Of a DNA stretch of 64,000 nucleotides, positions 46,039-55,389 are shown piece after piece. Under the pieces are notes generated by a model, which had not been told where the DNA came from, did no database searches, and was given only the letters and a program-made list of their open reading frames with translations. Origin of the DNA: Bacillota bacterium (GTDB lineage Bacteria; Bacillota; Bacilli; Alicyclobacillales; SLC66). The stretch's first letter is position 1. Every line of letters starts with the position of its first letter. Location of the stretch: assembly GCA_021820975.1 (NCBI GenBank), contig JAKADA010000002.1, positions 1-64,000 of the forward strand, read 5' to 3'. Position numbers and translations under genes: made by a program.

Positions 46039-47043
46039 ATGCAAGGACATGTTGATGAAAAAATTTATGACATTACGATTATCGGTGGAGGTCCTGTAGG
46101 ATTATTTGCTTCCTTTTACGCAGGCATTCGCGATGCTAGTACGAAAATCATCGATAGTTTGCCGCAATTAGGGGGTCAACTTAGGGAGTTATACCCTGAA
46201 AAATACATTTATGACGTTGCTGGTTTTCCAAAAGTTCGTGCACTAGATCTGGTTCATCAATTAACTGAACAGGCAGAACAATATCATCCTGCAGTGTGCC
46301 TTAATGAAAAAGTGATTTCAGTGCATAAACGTGACTCGGATCACGTCTTTGAATTAGTCACAGATCGCAACGTGACGCACCTTTCGCGATCTATCATTGT
46401 GACAGCGGGCATTGGGGCTTTTACACCAAAGTCGTTGCCGGCAGAGAATGTAGAGCGCTTTGAAGGTAATGGCGTTTACTATTATATTGATGATTTGAGT
46501 AAGTTTGCTGATACGAAAGCCCTTGTGGTTGGTGGTGGAGACTCTGCCGTTGACTTCGCTTTAATGTTACGGCGCGTTGCGAAAAGCGTGACTTTAATCC
46601 ATCGTCGTGATCAATTTAGAGCTCACGAAGAAAATGTAAAAGCGCTTTTAGCTTCCAATGTTGATGTGAAAACATTTTATGAGTTAAAAGCGGTACATGG
46701 TGATGACCATATAACGGGTGCCACAATTATAGAGAATCGCAGTAAAGAAACAATGGATATCGATGTTGATGTAGTGATCGGAACCCTTGGCTTTTCTGCT
46801 TCATTAGGTCCTATTATGGATTGGGGACTGACGATTGAAGATAACGCAATTGTGGTTGACACGCGTATGGGAACGAACATTCCAGGTGTTTTTGCGGCAG
46901 GGGACATTGTAACATACCCCGGGAAGATCAAATTGATTGCAACCGGATTTGGCGAAGCTCCTACCGCCGTGAATAATGCAAAACTTTATCTAGATCCTGA
47001 ATCAAAATTGCATCCGGGCCATAGCAGCAGCAGAAAATCCTAA
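46039..47043 (+). CDS. Ferredoxin--NADP reductase, thioredoxin reductase-like
   Basis: This 334-residue flavoprotein has FAD motif [14 protein letters not shown] and NADPH motif [11 protein letters not shown]. It lacks the CxxC of thioredoxin reductase and so matches YumC-type FNR, which transfers electrons between NADPH and ferredoxin or flavodoxin. The C-terminal [15 protein letters not shown] is typical. A TATACT hexamer lies 52 bases before the ATG, which has CGGAGGAAA upstream. The gene lies between the TsaD-like gene and folD, which is not the B. subtilis order. Confidence 0.88.
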   Translation: MQGHVDEKIYDITIIGGGPVGLFASFYAGIRDASTKIIDSLPQLGGQLRELYPEKYIYDVAGFPKVRALDLVHQLTEQAEQYHPAVCLNEKVISVHKRDSDHVFELVTDRNVTHLSRSIIVTAGIGAFTPKSLPAENVERFEGNGVYYYIDDLSKFADTKALVVGGGDSAVDFALMLRRVAKSVTLIHRRDQFRAHEENVKALLASNVDVKTFYELKAVHGDDHITGATIIENRSKETMDIDVDVVIGTLGFSASLGPIMDWGLTIEDNAIVVDTRMGTNIPGVFAAGDIVTYPGKIKLIATGFGEAPTAVNNAKLYLDPESKLHPGHSSSRKS

Positions 47044-47056
47044 GGGGAGTTCACGC

Positions 47057-47899
47057 ATGGCGCATCTAATTGATGGTAAAAAATGGGCGAAAGTGAGTCG
47101 CGAGGAAACGGCAGAGGCAGTAAAACAGCTTCTGCAAGCTGGTGTTCAACCGGGACTCACAGTGGTTCTTGTCGGTGATAATCCCGCTTCGCAAACCTAT
47201 GTTCGCGGTAAGGAAAAAGCGGCGACAGAAGTAGGTATGCGGTCAACAGTGTTGCGTTTGCCTAAGGAGATCAGTCAGGCAGAACTGGTTAGTGTCGTTC
47301 AAAAACTAAATCAGGATCCTACTGTTCATGGCATTTTAGTTCAATTGCCTCTTCCCGTTCAAATTGATGAAAATGTGATCGTTGCCTCTATTGATCCTTT
47401 AAAAGATGTTGATGGTTTTCATGCCGTAAATGTAGGGGCTTTATCCCTTGGCTTACCGGGATTTGTGGCATGTACACCACTTGGCATTATGCGGCTATTG
47501 ACTTATGAACATATTTCCGTTGAAGGCAAGCATGCTGTTGTTGTTGGACGATCCAATATCGTGGGTAAACCGATGGCACAATTACTTTTGAAGGCCAATG
47601 CAACGGTAACAATATGTCATTCAAAAACAACTGATTTGGCATCTTTGACGCGATTGGGTGATATTGTTATTGCTGCGGTAGGTAAAGCCAACTTAATTAC
47701 GGGTGATATGATAAAGTCGGGGGCCGTCGTCATTGATGTAGGCATGAATCGCTTAGATAATCGCTTAGTAGGCGATGTAGATTACGCATCTGTTGAACCT
47801 GTGGCAAGTGCCATTACACCAGTTCCAGGCGGGGTTGGTCCAATGACAATCGCTACTTTGTTATACAACACCGTCCAAGCTGCAACAAAAGCCCTTTGA
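47057..47899 (+). CDS. folD: Methylenetetrahydrofolate dehydrogenase/cyclohydrolase FolD
   Basis: This 280-residue bifunctional enzyme interconverts 5,10-methylene-THF and 10-formyl-THF with NADP. Catalytic Tyr and Lys are in [10 protein letters not shown], the NADP-binding site is [11 protein letters not shown] and the C-terminal [12 protein letters not shown] is a signature. AAGGGGAG precedes the ATG. Its product feeds purines and links with the glycine cleavage one-carbon units. Confidence 0.97.
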   Translation: MAHLIDGKKWAKVSREETAEAVKQLLQAGVQPGLTVVLVGDNPASQTYVRGKEKAATEVGMRSTVLRLPKEISQAELVSVVQKLNQDPTVHGILVQLPLPVQIDENVIVASIDPLKDVDGFHAVNVGALSLGLPGFVACTPLGIMRLLTYEHISVEGKHAVVVGRSNIVGKPMAQLLLKANATVTICHSKTTDLASLTRLGDIVIAAVGKANLITGDMIKSGAVVIDVGMNRLDNRLVGDVDYASVEPVASAITPVPGGVGPMTIATLLYNTVQAATKAL

Positions 47900-49252
47900 T
47901 TGCGAGTGATACCTTTGGCGGTATATTCGGTAATTGAGGTCACGCAAATCATCAAACAAATGATTACGTCTACTGCACCTTTGCAAGATTTGACGATACG
48001 CGGGGAAATTTCTAATTTTAGTAAACCTGCAAGTGGACATCTTTATTTCACGTTAAAAGATGAAAAAGCCAGGCTTCGCATTGTGATGTTTGCAGGCAAA
48101 GCCCGGTTTTTGCGTTTTCGACCGGCTGACGGCATGAGCGTTGTTGTACATGGTGCCCTTGATGTTTTTGAGCGTTCAGGCGATTACCAATTGTATGCTG
48201 ATGATCTGCAACCCGATGGACTTGGCGCATTGTATCTCGCTTTTGAACAGGTTAAGGAACGATTATTGGCTGAGGGTTTATTTGATGCGCAAAAGAAAAA
48301 GGCGTTACCGGCTTTTCCGAAGGCAGTCGCATTGATTACTTCGGCGACTGGGGCTGCTGTTCGTGATATGATCATCACTTTGCGTCGCAGGTACCCACTT
48401 GCTCATGTGTATGTCGTTCCTGTTGCTGTTCAAGGTGATGATGCGTCAAAGCAAATAGCACGGGGCATCCAAGTTGCCGATAAGTTTCAACTTGCTGATG
48501 TTATGATCGTTGGACGTGGCGGTGGATCCTTTGAAGAGTTGTTTTCCTTTAACACAGAGATTGTGGCTCGTGCTATTTCTGCGGCCACCATCCCTGTGGT
48601 TTCAGCTGTGGGCCATGAAACGGATACGACGATTGCTGATTTTGTAGCGGATATCAGGGCGGCCACACCGACGGCTGCGGCAGAGTTAGTTAGCCCGGAT
48701 GTAGCTCAGTTATTGCAGCATATCGAACGTCTGCAAATGCGTTTACAAGATGCTATTACGCATCAAATTGCTTCATTGCGTACTCATGTGGATACTTTAG
48801 CTCAAACGCGTTTTATGACTGATCCGATGCGGTATGTCAGTGTTCGGCAAGAAAGGATAGATCGTCTAGAAAAGCATATTCAAGAGTTGCTTAAAAATGA
48901 AGTTGCCAAGCGTCAAAAGACGCTGACATCGCTTGAGTTGCGTTTTGCACACGTATCTCCTACGCGGCGATTAGATGTAGCGCATGTGCGTCTTGAATCT
49001 TTGCAGGATCGTTTGCAATTTGCCCTAAAAGGTACTATGCAAAAACGCACAACTGCACTAGTGACTACAATTGAACGACTTGAATTGTTAAGTCCCTTAT
49101 CTGTGATGAAGCGGGGATATGCTGTAATCTATGATCAATCTAAACGCGTTTTAAAGAGTGCAGCTACCGTGCAACCTGGTGATATAATTCGCGTTGATAT
49201 GGCTGATAGCTGGCTGGATTGTCAAGTGTGGGGGGTCTATGACCGTGATTGA
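47900..49252 (+). CDS. xseA: Exodeoxyribonuclease VII large subunit
   Basis: This 450-residue subunit has an N-terminal OB fold (GEISNFSKPASGHLYFTLKD) and the catalytic domain with VGRGGGSFEELFSFN and VGHETDTTIADFVADIRAATPTAAAE. With XseB it degrades single-stranded DNA. A long coiled coil follows from about 260. The start is not certain: TTG 47900 abuts the folD stop without a good ribosome site; GTG 47906 and TTG 47915 are alternatives. Confidence 0.95.
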   Translation: MRVIPLAVYSVIEVTQIIKQMITSTAPLQDLTIRGEISNFSKPASGHLYFTLKDEKARLRIVMFAGKARFLRFRPADGMSVVVHGALDVFERSGDYQLYADDLQPDGLGALYLAFEQVKERLLAEGLFDAQKKKALPAFPKAVALITSATGAAVRDMIITLRRRYPLAHVYVVPVAVQGDDASKQIARGIQVADKFQLADVMIVGRGGGSFEELFSFNTEIVARAISAATIPVVSAVGHETDTTIADFVADIRAATPTAAAELVSPDVAQLLQHIERLQMRLQDAITHQIASLRTHVDTLAQTRFMTDPMRYVSVRQERIDRLEKHIQELLKNEVAKRQKTLTSLELRFAHVSPTRRLDVAHVRLESLQDRLQFALKGTMQKRTTALVTTIERLELLSPLSVMKRGYAVIYDQSKRVLKSAATVQPGDIIRVDMADSWLDCQVWGVYDRD

Positions 49253-49472
49253 TGATTTATCTTTTGAGGCGGCTCTTGGCTTGCTAGAGGATGTTGTACG
49301 TGCCCTTGAAGCTGGTGATTTAGCACTTGATGATGCGATTGAGCGATTTCAAACGGGCATGCAACTTGTGCGCATGTGTCGAGAGAAATTACATTTTGCT
49401 GAACAAAAGGTGGAAATGGTTATGGCCACAGAAAATGGCATAGAAACTCGACCGTTTGAAGTAAAGGAGTAG
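49239..49472 (+). CDS. xseB: Exodeoxyribonuclease VII small subunit
   Basis: This 77-residue helical protein has FEAALGLLEDVVRALEAGDLALDDAIERFQTGMQL, the XseB signature (E-x2-L-E-x-G-x-L-x-L-x3-L). ATG 49239 follows a GGGGGG run; it overlaps xseA by 14 bases. The longer frame from 49194 is not supported. Confidence 0.95.
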   Translation: MTVIDDLSFEAALGLLEDVVRALEAGDLALDDAIERFQTGMQLVRMCREKLHFAEQKVEMVMATENGIETRPFEVKE

Positions 49473-49475
49473 ACG

Positions 49476-50363
49476 ATGGTTGATGTAGCAGCAGTTCTTC
49501 AAAATTACACGATTCTTATCGATCAGGAAATGGACCGCTTTTTGCCATCATCAACGACCTATCCGCAACCGCTTATGGAGTCGATGCGTTATAGTGTCTT
49601 TGCTGGTGGTAAAAGGTTGCGCCCAGGGCTTATCTTAGTAACGGCAAAAGCATGCGGCCTAAATGAAGATGTGGCATTGACTCCGGCATGCGCATTGGAG
49701 TTTATACACACGTACTCGTTAATTCATGATGATTTACCTGCTATGGATAATGACGACTATCGACGTGGTAAATTAACTAATCATAAAGTTTTTGGGGATG
49801 CCCAAGCGGTTCTTGCAGGCGATGCTTTGCTTACTCTTGCTTTTGAAGTTTTAACGTTAGGTGAGTTGCCTGATGCAATTAAGGTACGGTTGATTTCGGA
49901 ATTGGCCTTTGCAAGCGGGGCGTTTGGCATGGTAGGTGGTCAAGCAGCTGACATTATGCAAGAAGGCCGCACAGTCTCTAAACGAGATGTGGAATATATT
50001 CATCGTCATAAAACTGGTGCCTTATTGCGAGCATCTGTTCGGATGGGTGCCATTTGTGCGGATGCTTCTAAGGAATTGTTGCAAGCTTTAACCACCTATG
50101 CTGAGGCTATTGGTTTGGCATTTCAAATAGCAGATGATATTTTAGATGTAATTGGTGATGCAGAGTCACTCGGTAAAGAAACAGGTGCTGATGCAGCTTT
50201 ACAAAAAGCAACGTGGCCAGCACTTTTTGGTTTAGAAGCATCGCAAGCAAAAGTAGATCAATTGACCAAGCAGGCTTTAGACAGTTTGCCTAAAGCATCG
50301 TCATCCTTTGATCCGTCACAGTTGGCAGAAATAGCAGTCTGGTTGAGTCACAGAGATCATTAA
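49476..50363 (+). CDS. ispA: Polyprenyl synthetase (farnesyl diphosphate synthase type)
   Basis: This 295-residue trans-prenyltransferase has the first aspartate-rich motif DDLPAMD at about 85 and the second DDILD at about 225. It condenses IPP with DMAPP and GPP to make farnesyl (or geranylgeranyl) diphosphate. The position xseB-ispA-(DUF1657)-dxs is typical. AAAGGAG precedes the ATG. Confidence 0.95.
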   Translation: MVDVAAVLQNYTILIDQEMDRFLPSSTTYPQPLMESMRYSVFAGGKRLRPGLILVTAKACGLNEDVALTPACALEFIHTYSLIHDDLPAMDNDDYRRGKLTNHKVFGDAQAVLAGDALLTLAFEVLTLGELPDAIKVRLISELAFASGAFGMVGGQAADIMQEGRTVSKRDVEYIHRHKTGALLRASVRMGAICADASKELLQALTTYAEAIGLAFQIADDILDVIGDAESLGKETGADAALQKATWPALFGLEASQAKVDQLTKQALDSLPKASSSFDPSQLAEIAVWLSHRDH

Positions 50364-50432
50364 GTTTACCATAGGTTCCCACGTGTAAGAGTACTGCAGT
50401 TTGGCGACAATAGTGTCCGGAGGTGTTGTACT

Positions 50433-50639
50433 ATGACAGTGGGGATTAAATTGCAACAAACCATCGCATCAGCAGAATCCGTAGCAGCTAATCTGAAGGC
50501 GTTTGCTTTAGATACGCAAGATCAACAGGCAAAGCAAATGTTTACTCAGTTATCACAGTCCGTGGATAACACGGTTTCTACCCTTCAATCACGATTAAAT
50601 TTCATTCAGCAACAAGAACCGCAATATCGTCAGCAATAA
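50433..50639 (+). CDS. DUF1657 family protein
   Basis: This 68-residue helical protein begins MTVGIKLQQTIASAESVAANLKAFA and fits DUF1657. Members occur next to spoVA2-type germination operons in Bacillales; here there is no such operon and it stands alone between ispA and dxs. GGAGGTG lies before the ATG. The function is not known. Confidence 0.82.
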   Translation: MTVGIKLQQTIASAESVAANLKAFALDTQDQQAKQMFTQLSQSVDNTVSTLQSRLNFIQQQEPQYRQQ

Positions 50640-50680
50640 TTTCGTTTGATGCTTTGTTGTGACAGCATGGCTTAGGCAAA

Positions 50681-50709
50681 TTGATGCCATAGCTATGCTG
50701 TGCTATACT
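50681..50709 (+). promoter_or_regulatory. Sigma-A promoter of dxs
   Basis: TTGATG and TATACT are separated by exactly 17 bases. The -35 lies in the loop of an 11-bp hairpin (ACAGCATGGCT 50662-50672 with AGCTATGCTGT 50691-50701, one G-T pair), which could also act as terminator for the DUF1657 gene. A second candidate, TTAACA-N17-TAGACT, starts at 50713. Confidence 0.55.
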
Positions 50710-50784
50710 TTTTTAACAGTATGATATAACTAGTATAGACTATATGGCGTTGCGGCTTGTTGTTTGGGAAAGGACGGCGCTGCC

Positions 50785-52677
50785 ATGTTTTTGGACCGGG
50801 TGACGCAGCCGGCTGATATCCAGTCGCTCACACTTTCGCAACTGGAAACTTTGTCGGAGGAAATTCGTGCATTCTTAATTGAACATATTACAAAAACAGG
50901 CGGCCATTTTGGGCCGAATTTAGGCGTTGTTGAGTTAACCATTGCTTTGCACTATGTATTTCATTCTCCTGTGGATCAAATGGTTTGGGATGTAGGTCAT
51001 CAAGCCTATGTTCATAAGATACTTACTGGGCGTAAACATCTTTTTCCAACCTTGCGCAAATTCCATGGTATGGCGGGCTTTTTGAAGCGATCAGAAAGTT
51101 CCCATGATGTATTTGGTGCAGGGCATGCTAGTACGTCCCTGTCAGCTGCTCTTGGACTTGCCATAGCGAGGGATTTGCAAGGACGGGATAATCACGTTAT
51201 TGCGGTGATTGGCGATGGTGCTATGACAGGCGGCATGGCTTTTGAAGCGATGAATCACGCAGGTCATTTGCAAAAGCGTCTGTTGGTGATTTTAAACGAT
51301 AACGAAATGTCAATTGCGCAAAACGTGGGTGCCGTTTCGCAATATTTAAATCGCCTTCGCACGGATCCACATTATGGGAAACTCAAAACAGAAATTGAAA
51401 GTCTGCTGCGTAAAATTCCGACGATCGGTGATCGTCTTGTGAATGCTGCGGAAAAAGCAAAAGATAGTGTTAAGTATTTTTTGGTTGAAGGTGCACTTTT
51501 TGAAGAATTTGGATTTACGTATTTTGGGCCGATCCCAGGACATGATCTACGCACTTTAGTCTCTTTATTTGAACAAGTAAAAGACCTTAATGGTCCGGTT
51601 ATTATTCATGTGGTCACGCAAAAAGGAAAAGGCTATCCATCAGCGGAAACAACGCCTGAAAAACTTCACAGTATCGGTGGTCTTGTGACTTCACCAAAGA
51701 AGGCAGTGCCTTCGTTTACAGATGTTTTTGCAAGTACCATTATTGAATTGGCAAAGGTGGATCAACGCATTGTTGGCGTGACAGCTGCTATGGGTAGCGG
51801 TACGGGTTTGGTGAAATTCGGAGATGTATTTCCGGACCGATATTTCGATGTAGGAATTGCAGAACAGCATGCTACTACAATGTGTGCTGGATTGGCTGTG
51901 AATGGCATGCGGCCTGTTTTTGCTGTTTATAGTACTTTTTTACAGCGTGCATTTGATCAGGTCATTCATGATGTTTGTATTCAAAACCTACCTGTAGTTT
52001 TTGCGATTGACCGTGCTGGCTTGGTGGGTCCAGACGGCGAAACACATCAAGGTGTGTTTGATATGGCTTATTTGCGGATGATTCCAAACCTTACGATTAT
52101 GATGCCCAAAGACGAAGGCGAATTACGCCATATGTTGTATACGGCTTTAAGTATGGAAGGACCCGTGGCTGTTCGTTATCCAAGGGAAGATGGTGTAGGC
52201 GTTTCTCTTACGGAACCCATGCGTCTTGTGCCGATCGGAAAGTCTCAAGTCATTCGTGAAGGCAAGGATGTGGCTATATTGGCTATAGGGCCTATGGTTG
52301 CTGTATCGGAAAATGCGGCATTGATGCTTGCTGATCAAGGAATTTCAGCGAAAGTGATCAATATGCGATTCGTTAAGCCGCTTGATGGTGTTATGTTGGA
52401 GCTTTTAGCTACCTTATCGATACCGATCATAACCGTCGAAGAGGCTTCGCTTGCAGGTGGTATGGGAAGTGCCGTGCTGGAGTATTTTGCTGTGCGTGGT
52501 ATCGCATCTAAAGTATTACCGATTGGTCTTCCTGATCACTTTATAGAGCACGGAAGCAGACCTGAATTATTGCATCATGTGGGTCTGACTGCACCTCATA
52601 TTGCTCAGATTGCTGCTGATTTATTGGATGACAAAAAAGCTGACCGAGAACATCAGCGAAAGACTGTGAATCGGTAA
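50785..52677 (+). CDS. dxs: 1-deoxy-D-xylulose-5-phosphate synthase
   Basis: This 630-residue thiamine diphosphate enzyme condenses pyruvate and glyceraldehyde 3-phosphate, the first step of the MEP isoprenoid path. Motifs are GGHFGPNLGVVELT, the ThDP site GDGAMTGGMAFEAMNHAG and LNDNEMSI, and the later GIAEQHA. ATG 50785 lies about ten bases after AAAGGA; a TTG at 50764 lies before that site. A MEP path is thus present with ispA nearby. Confidence 0.96.
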   Translation: MFLDRVTQPADIQSLTLSQLETLSEEIRAFLIEHITKTGGHFGPNLGVVELTIALHYVFHSPVDQMVWDVGHQAYVHKILTGRKHLFPTLRKFHGMAGFLKRSESSHDVFGAGHASTSLSAALGLAIARDLQGRDNHVIAVIGDGAMTGGMAFEAMNHAGHLQKRLLVILNDNEMSIAQNVGAVSQYLNRLRTDPHYGKLKTEIESLLRKIPTIGDRLVNAAEKAKDSVKYFLVEGALFEEFGFTYFGPIPGHDLRTLVSLFEQVKDLNGPVIIHVVTQKGKGYPSAETTPEKLHSIGGLVTSPKKAVPSFTDVFASTIIELAKVDQRIVGVTAAMGSGTGLVKFGDVFPDRYFDVGIAEQHATTMCAGLAVNGMRPVFAVYSTFLQRAFDQVIHDVCIQNLPVVFAIDRAGLVGPDGETHQGVFDMAYLRMIPNLTIMMPKDEGELRHMLYTALSMEGPVAVRYPREDGVGVSLTEPMRLVPIGKSQVIREGKDVAILAIGPMVAVSENAALMLADQGISAKVINMRFVKPLDGVMLELLATLSIPIITVEEASLAGGMGSAVLEYFAVRGIASKVLPIGLPDHFIEHGSRPELLHHVGLTAPHIAQIAADLLDDKKADREHQRKTVNR

Positions 52678-53492
52678 TGGCTGCAAAAGAGCGTGTCGAT
52701 GTGTTGTTAGTTGCACAAGGCCATGCACAAAGCCGTGAGCAAGCGAAACGTCTTGTGATGGCTGGTCTTGTCTATCATGCAACAGAAATCGTAGATAAGC
52801 CTGGAACAAAACTCGCTGTGGATGCCCTTTTGACAGTTAAAGGAGCTTTACACCCATATGCAAGTCGCGGCGGGCTAAAGCTTGCACAGGCTTTACAAGT
52901 ATTTGCGTTGTCCCTCGAAGGAAAAGTTGTGCTTGACGTTGGCGCCTCAACGGGCGGTTTTACAGATTGCGCCTTGCAACATGGCGCAAAGCTTGTTTAC
53001 AGCGTTGATGTCGGTTATGGTCAGTTGGCATGGACATTGCGAAATGATGAACGTGTTCGTGTTATGGAACGAGTCAACTTCAGACATGCAGAATGCAGTT
53101 GGTTTGACCCTCTTCCGACGGCTGCCGTGATGGATGTCTCGTTTATCTCGATCACGAAACTGTTCGATAAACTTAAAGAAATCGTACAACCAGCATCTTC
53201 TATCGTAACACTTGTGAAACCACAATTTGAGGCTGGACCTGGTGCTGTAAGTAAAGGCGGTATTGTTCGTGATAGTGCTGTGCATACAAAGGTCTTGCAA
53301 ACAATTATAGCAAAGGCATTAGATGCTGGTTTACGTCCCATGGGATTGACTTTTTCTCCTATTCGTGGCGGGGATGGCAATATTGAGTTTTTGTTATGGC
53401 TGATGATCGAGCAAAGTGGGCTTGTGCCTTCTTTAGTAACAGAGGCTGACATCGAAAATATTGTCTCGCTTGCGCACGCACAAGCAAAATAA
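52677..53492 (+). CDS. tlyA: TlyA family rRNA methyltransferase
   Basis: This 271-residue protein has an N-terminal S4 RNA-binding domain (RVDVLLVAQGHAQSREQAKRLVMAG) and a C-terminal FtsJ-like methyltransferase domain with SAM motif VLDVGASTGGFTDCAL. TlyA enzymes 2'-O-methylate cytidines of 16S and 23S rRNA. The ATG shares a base with the dxs stop. It corresponds to yqxC of B. subtilis. Confidence 0.94.
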   Translation: MAAKERVDVLLVAQGHAQSREQAKRLVMAGLVYHATEIVDKPGTKLAVDALLTVKGALHPYASRGGLKLAQALQVFALSLEGKVVLDVGASTGGFTDCALQHGAKLVYSVDVGYGQLAWTLRNDERVRVMERVNFRHAECSWFDPLPTAAVMDVSFISITKLFDKLKEIVQPASSIVTLVKPQFEAGPGAVSKGGIVRDSAVHTKVLQTIIAKALDAGLRPMGLTFSPIRGGDGNIEFLLWLMIEQSGLVPSLVTEADIENIVSLAHAQAK

Positions 53493-53544
53493 GACAGGAT
53501 GTTATAAGCGGCAGGCGAATACTTATAGCGAGGAGATGTACGCT

Positions 53545-54051
53545 ATGGCTATCGTTGCCGTTTTAGTTTTTTTATTGGTTGTATTTTTTTATTTGCGGAA
53601 AAAATATTTGGGAAGTTCTCTTGCTGAATTTTCCTCATCGTCGCAACGTGATCGTATTTTGCAAGCGGAACGTGTACTTAAGAGCAAAGGATATCGCATC
53701 GTGGATGAACGAATTGCTCATGAAATTGTTACCTATTTTGGTTCGCAAAAAAGTTCGACATTTGCTGTTGTTGACTTTATGGTAGAAAAGGATGGTGCAC
53801 GGTATCCAGTTAAGGTACGCTCCAAGTGGGATCCGGAACGCATCAGTGGCGCCTGGATAAGACGTCATCTTTTACCAATTTGGTCACTGTATGATTCTCA
53901 GGTTTTGTACGTAGATCCTGATCGCAAAGTCATTGATGGTGTTGAGTTTTCCATGGATTATCCAGCACGTTATTTTCGTCGACGCTTTAGTATGCGCATT
54001 CTATGGCTTATGGGTGGTATCGTGATTGGTTGGCTGTTGTCGCAAAAGTGA
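53545..54051 (+). CDS. Membrane protein of unknown function with nuclease-like core
   Basis: This 168-residue protein has an N-terminal transmembrane segment (AIVAVLVFLLVVFFYLRKKYLG), a soluble domain of about 110 residues, and a C-terminal hydrophobic segment (ILWLMGGIVIGWLLSQK). The core (ERVLKSKGYRIVDERI, then FAVVDFMVEKDGARYPVKVRSK) resembles a PD-(D/E)xK fold, but the expected E-x-K reads K-V-R, so it is probably inactive if related. ATG 53545 lies eight bases after GAGGAG. It is between tlyA and nadK. Confidence 0.6.
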   Translation: MAIVAVLVFLLVVFFYLRKKYLGSSLAEFSSSSQRDRILQAERVLKSKGYRIVDERIAHEIVTYFGSQKSSTFAVVDFMVEKDGARYPVKVRSKWDPERISGAWIRRHLLPIWSLYDSQVLYVDPDRKVIDGVEFSMDYPARYFRRRFSMRILWLMGGIVIGWLLSQK

Positions 54052-54068
54052 AAGGGAAGATGCTTTGA

Positions 54069-54932
54069 ATGAAACGCTCCATTGGAGTTATCGTCAATCG
54101 CACGAAACCGAAGGCTGATATCGTTGCTAGTCGATTGGCGCAAACGATGTTGCGACACGAAGCGGATTTATTTATGGATCGTGAGAGTGCAGAAGCTATC
54201 GGGCGACCAGAACTCGGAGAAGATCTTGATAATTTTGCAAACCGAGCTGACTTGTTGTTTGTCCTTGGTGGCGATGGTACCTTGCTTGGCGTTGCACGAA
54301 AGTTCGCCTGTCGCGATATTCCCATTTTAGCAGTGAATATAGGGCATCTGGGGTTTTTATCGGAAGCAGAACCACAAGATCTCGATATGGCGGTACAACG
54401 TGTACTTGCTGGTGATTACCGCCTACAACGCCGCATGATGATACATACATCCGTCTGGCGTGACGGATCCATGGTTCATGACACCATTGGGTTAAATGAT
54501 GCGGGCATTGGTAAAGGTTCCTTAGCACGCATGATTCATGTTCGTGTACTTGTCGATGATGAAGTTTTTGATGAGTTTGCAGGCGATGGTTTTATCGTAT
54601 CGACACCGACAGGGTCTACGGCTTATTCGTTGTCATGTGGGGGGCCGATTGTGATGCCCGATATGCAGGTCATGGTGCTGACCCCAGTATGTGCTCATAA
54701 GTTAATGGTACGTCCTTGCGTGATTGGTGGTAACCAGATTGTGCGTGTATTCGTGTCTGCAACGCATAATGACATGGGCGTAACGGTTGATGGACAAGTT
54801 GGTTTTTCGCTGCGCGACGGTGACGAAGTGCGCATTGAACGGGCGAAGTATGACACGATTCTTGTGCGGTGGCAAGAACGTGGTTTTTTTTACATATTAA
54901 GGGATAAGTTGCAAGGGGAGTTGAGTCAATGA
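54069..54932 (+). CDS. nadK: NAD kinase
   Basis: This 287-residue enzyme phosphorylates NAD to NADP. Signature motifs are GGDGTLLGVAR, GHLGFLSE and STPTGSTAYSLSCGGPIV. AAAGGGAAG lies upstream of the ATG. It overlaps argR by four bases. Its position before argR is a common order in Bacillota. Confidence 0.96.
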   Translation: MKRSIGVIVNRTKPKADIVASRLAQTMLRHEADLFMDRESAEAIGRPELGEDLDNFANRADLLFVLGGDGTLLGVARKFACRDIPILAVNIGHLGFLSEAEPQDLDMAVQRVLAGDYRLQRRMMIHTSVWRDGSMVHDTIGLNDAGIGKGSLARMIHVRVLVDDEVFDEFAGDGFIVSTPTGSTAYSLSCGGPIVMPDMQVMVLTPVCAHKLMVRPCVIGGNQIVRVFVSATHNDMGVTVDGQVGFSLRDGDEVRIERAKYDTILVRWQERGFFYILRDKLQGELSQ

Positions 54933-55378
54933 AGGGGCAACGCATGTTAAAAATACGGGAGATTATCTCCAAAGAGGTGATAGAAACGCAAGAAGACTTG
55001 GTAGAAGCCTTGCGATTAGCTGGTTTTACGGTCACGCAAGCAACCATTTCACGCGATATTAAGGAAATGCATTTAATGAAGACGCCGACTGCAGACGGTC
55101 GGTATAAGTATTCGTTACCAACGCAACCAAGTACGATTCTTCCAGAAGTGAAACTTCAACGTCTCTTAAATGATGCATTCGTTGCGGTTGATTACGCGGA
55201 AAATCTTGTCGTTATGCGAACAATGCCAGGTAATGCTCACGCGGTTGCCATCCTCTTTGATGGTTTGGACTGGGTTGATGTTTTAGGTACTGTTGCAGGC
55301 GATGATACAATTTTGCTGATAAGTCGTTCCAAACAAGAGGCACAAGAGATAGTAGAAAGGATTAAAGGGCTTTTGTAG
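54929..55378 (+). CDS. argR: Arginine repressor ArgR/AhrC
   Basis: This 149-residue regulator has an N-terminal winged helix (VTQATISRDIKEMHL recognition helix) and a C-terminal arginine-binding and hexamer-forming domain (MPGNAHAVAILFDGLDW, GDDTIL). It represses arginine synthesis and activates catabolism. The first ATG has GGGGAG eight bases upstream and yields MKGQRMLKIREII, matching AhrC. Confidence 0.96.
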   Translation: MKGQRMLKIREIISKEVIETQEDLVEALRLAGFTVTQATISRDIKEMHLMKTPTADGRYKYSLPTQPSTILPEVKLQRLLNDAFVAVDYAENLVVMRTMPGNAHAVAILFDGLDWVDVLGTVAGDDTILLISRSKQEAQEIVERIKGLL

Positions 55379-55389
55379 GGGGCGCATGG

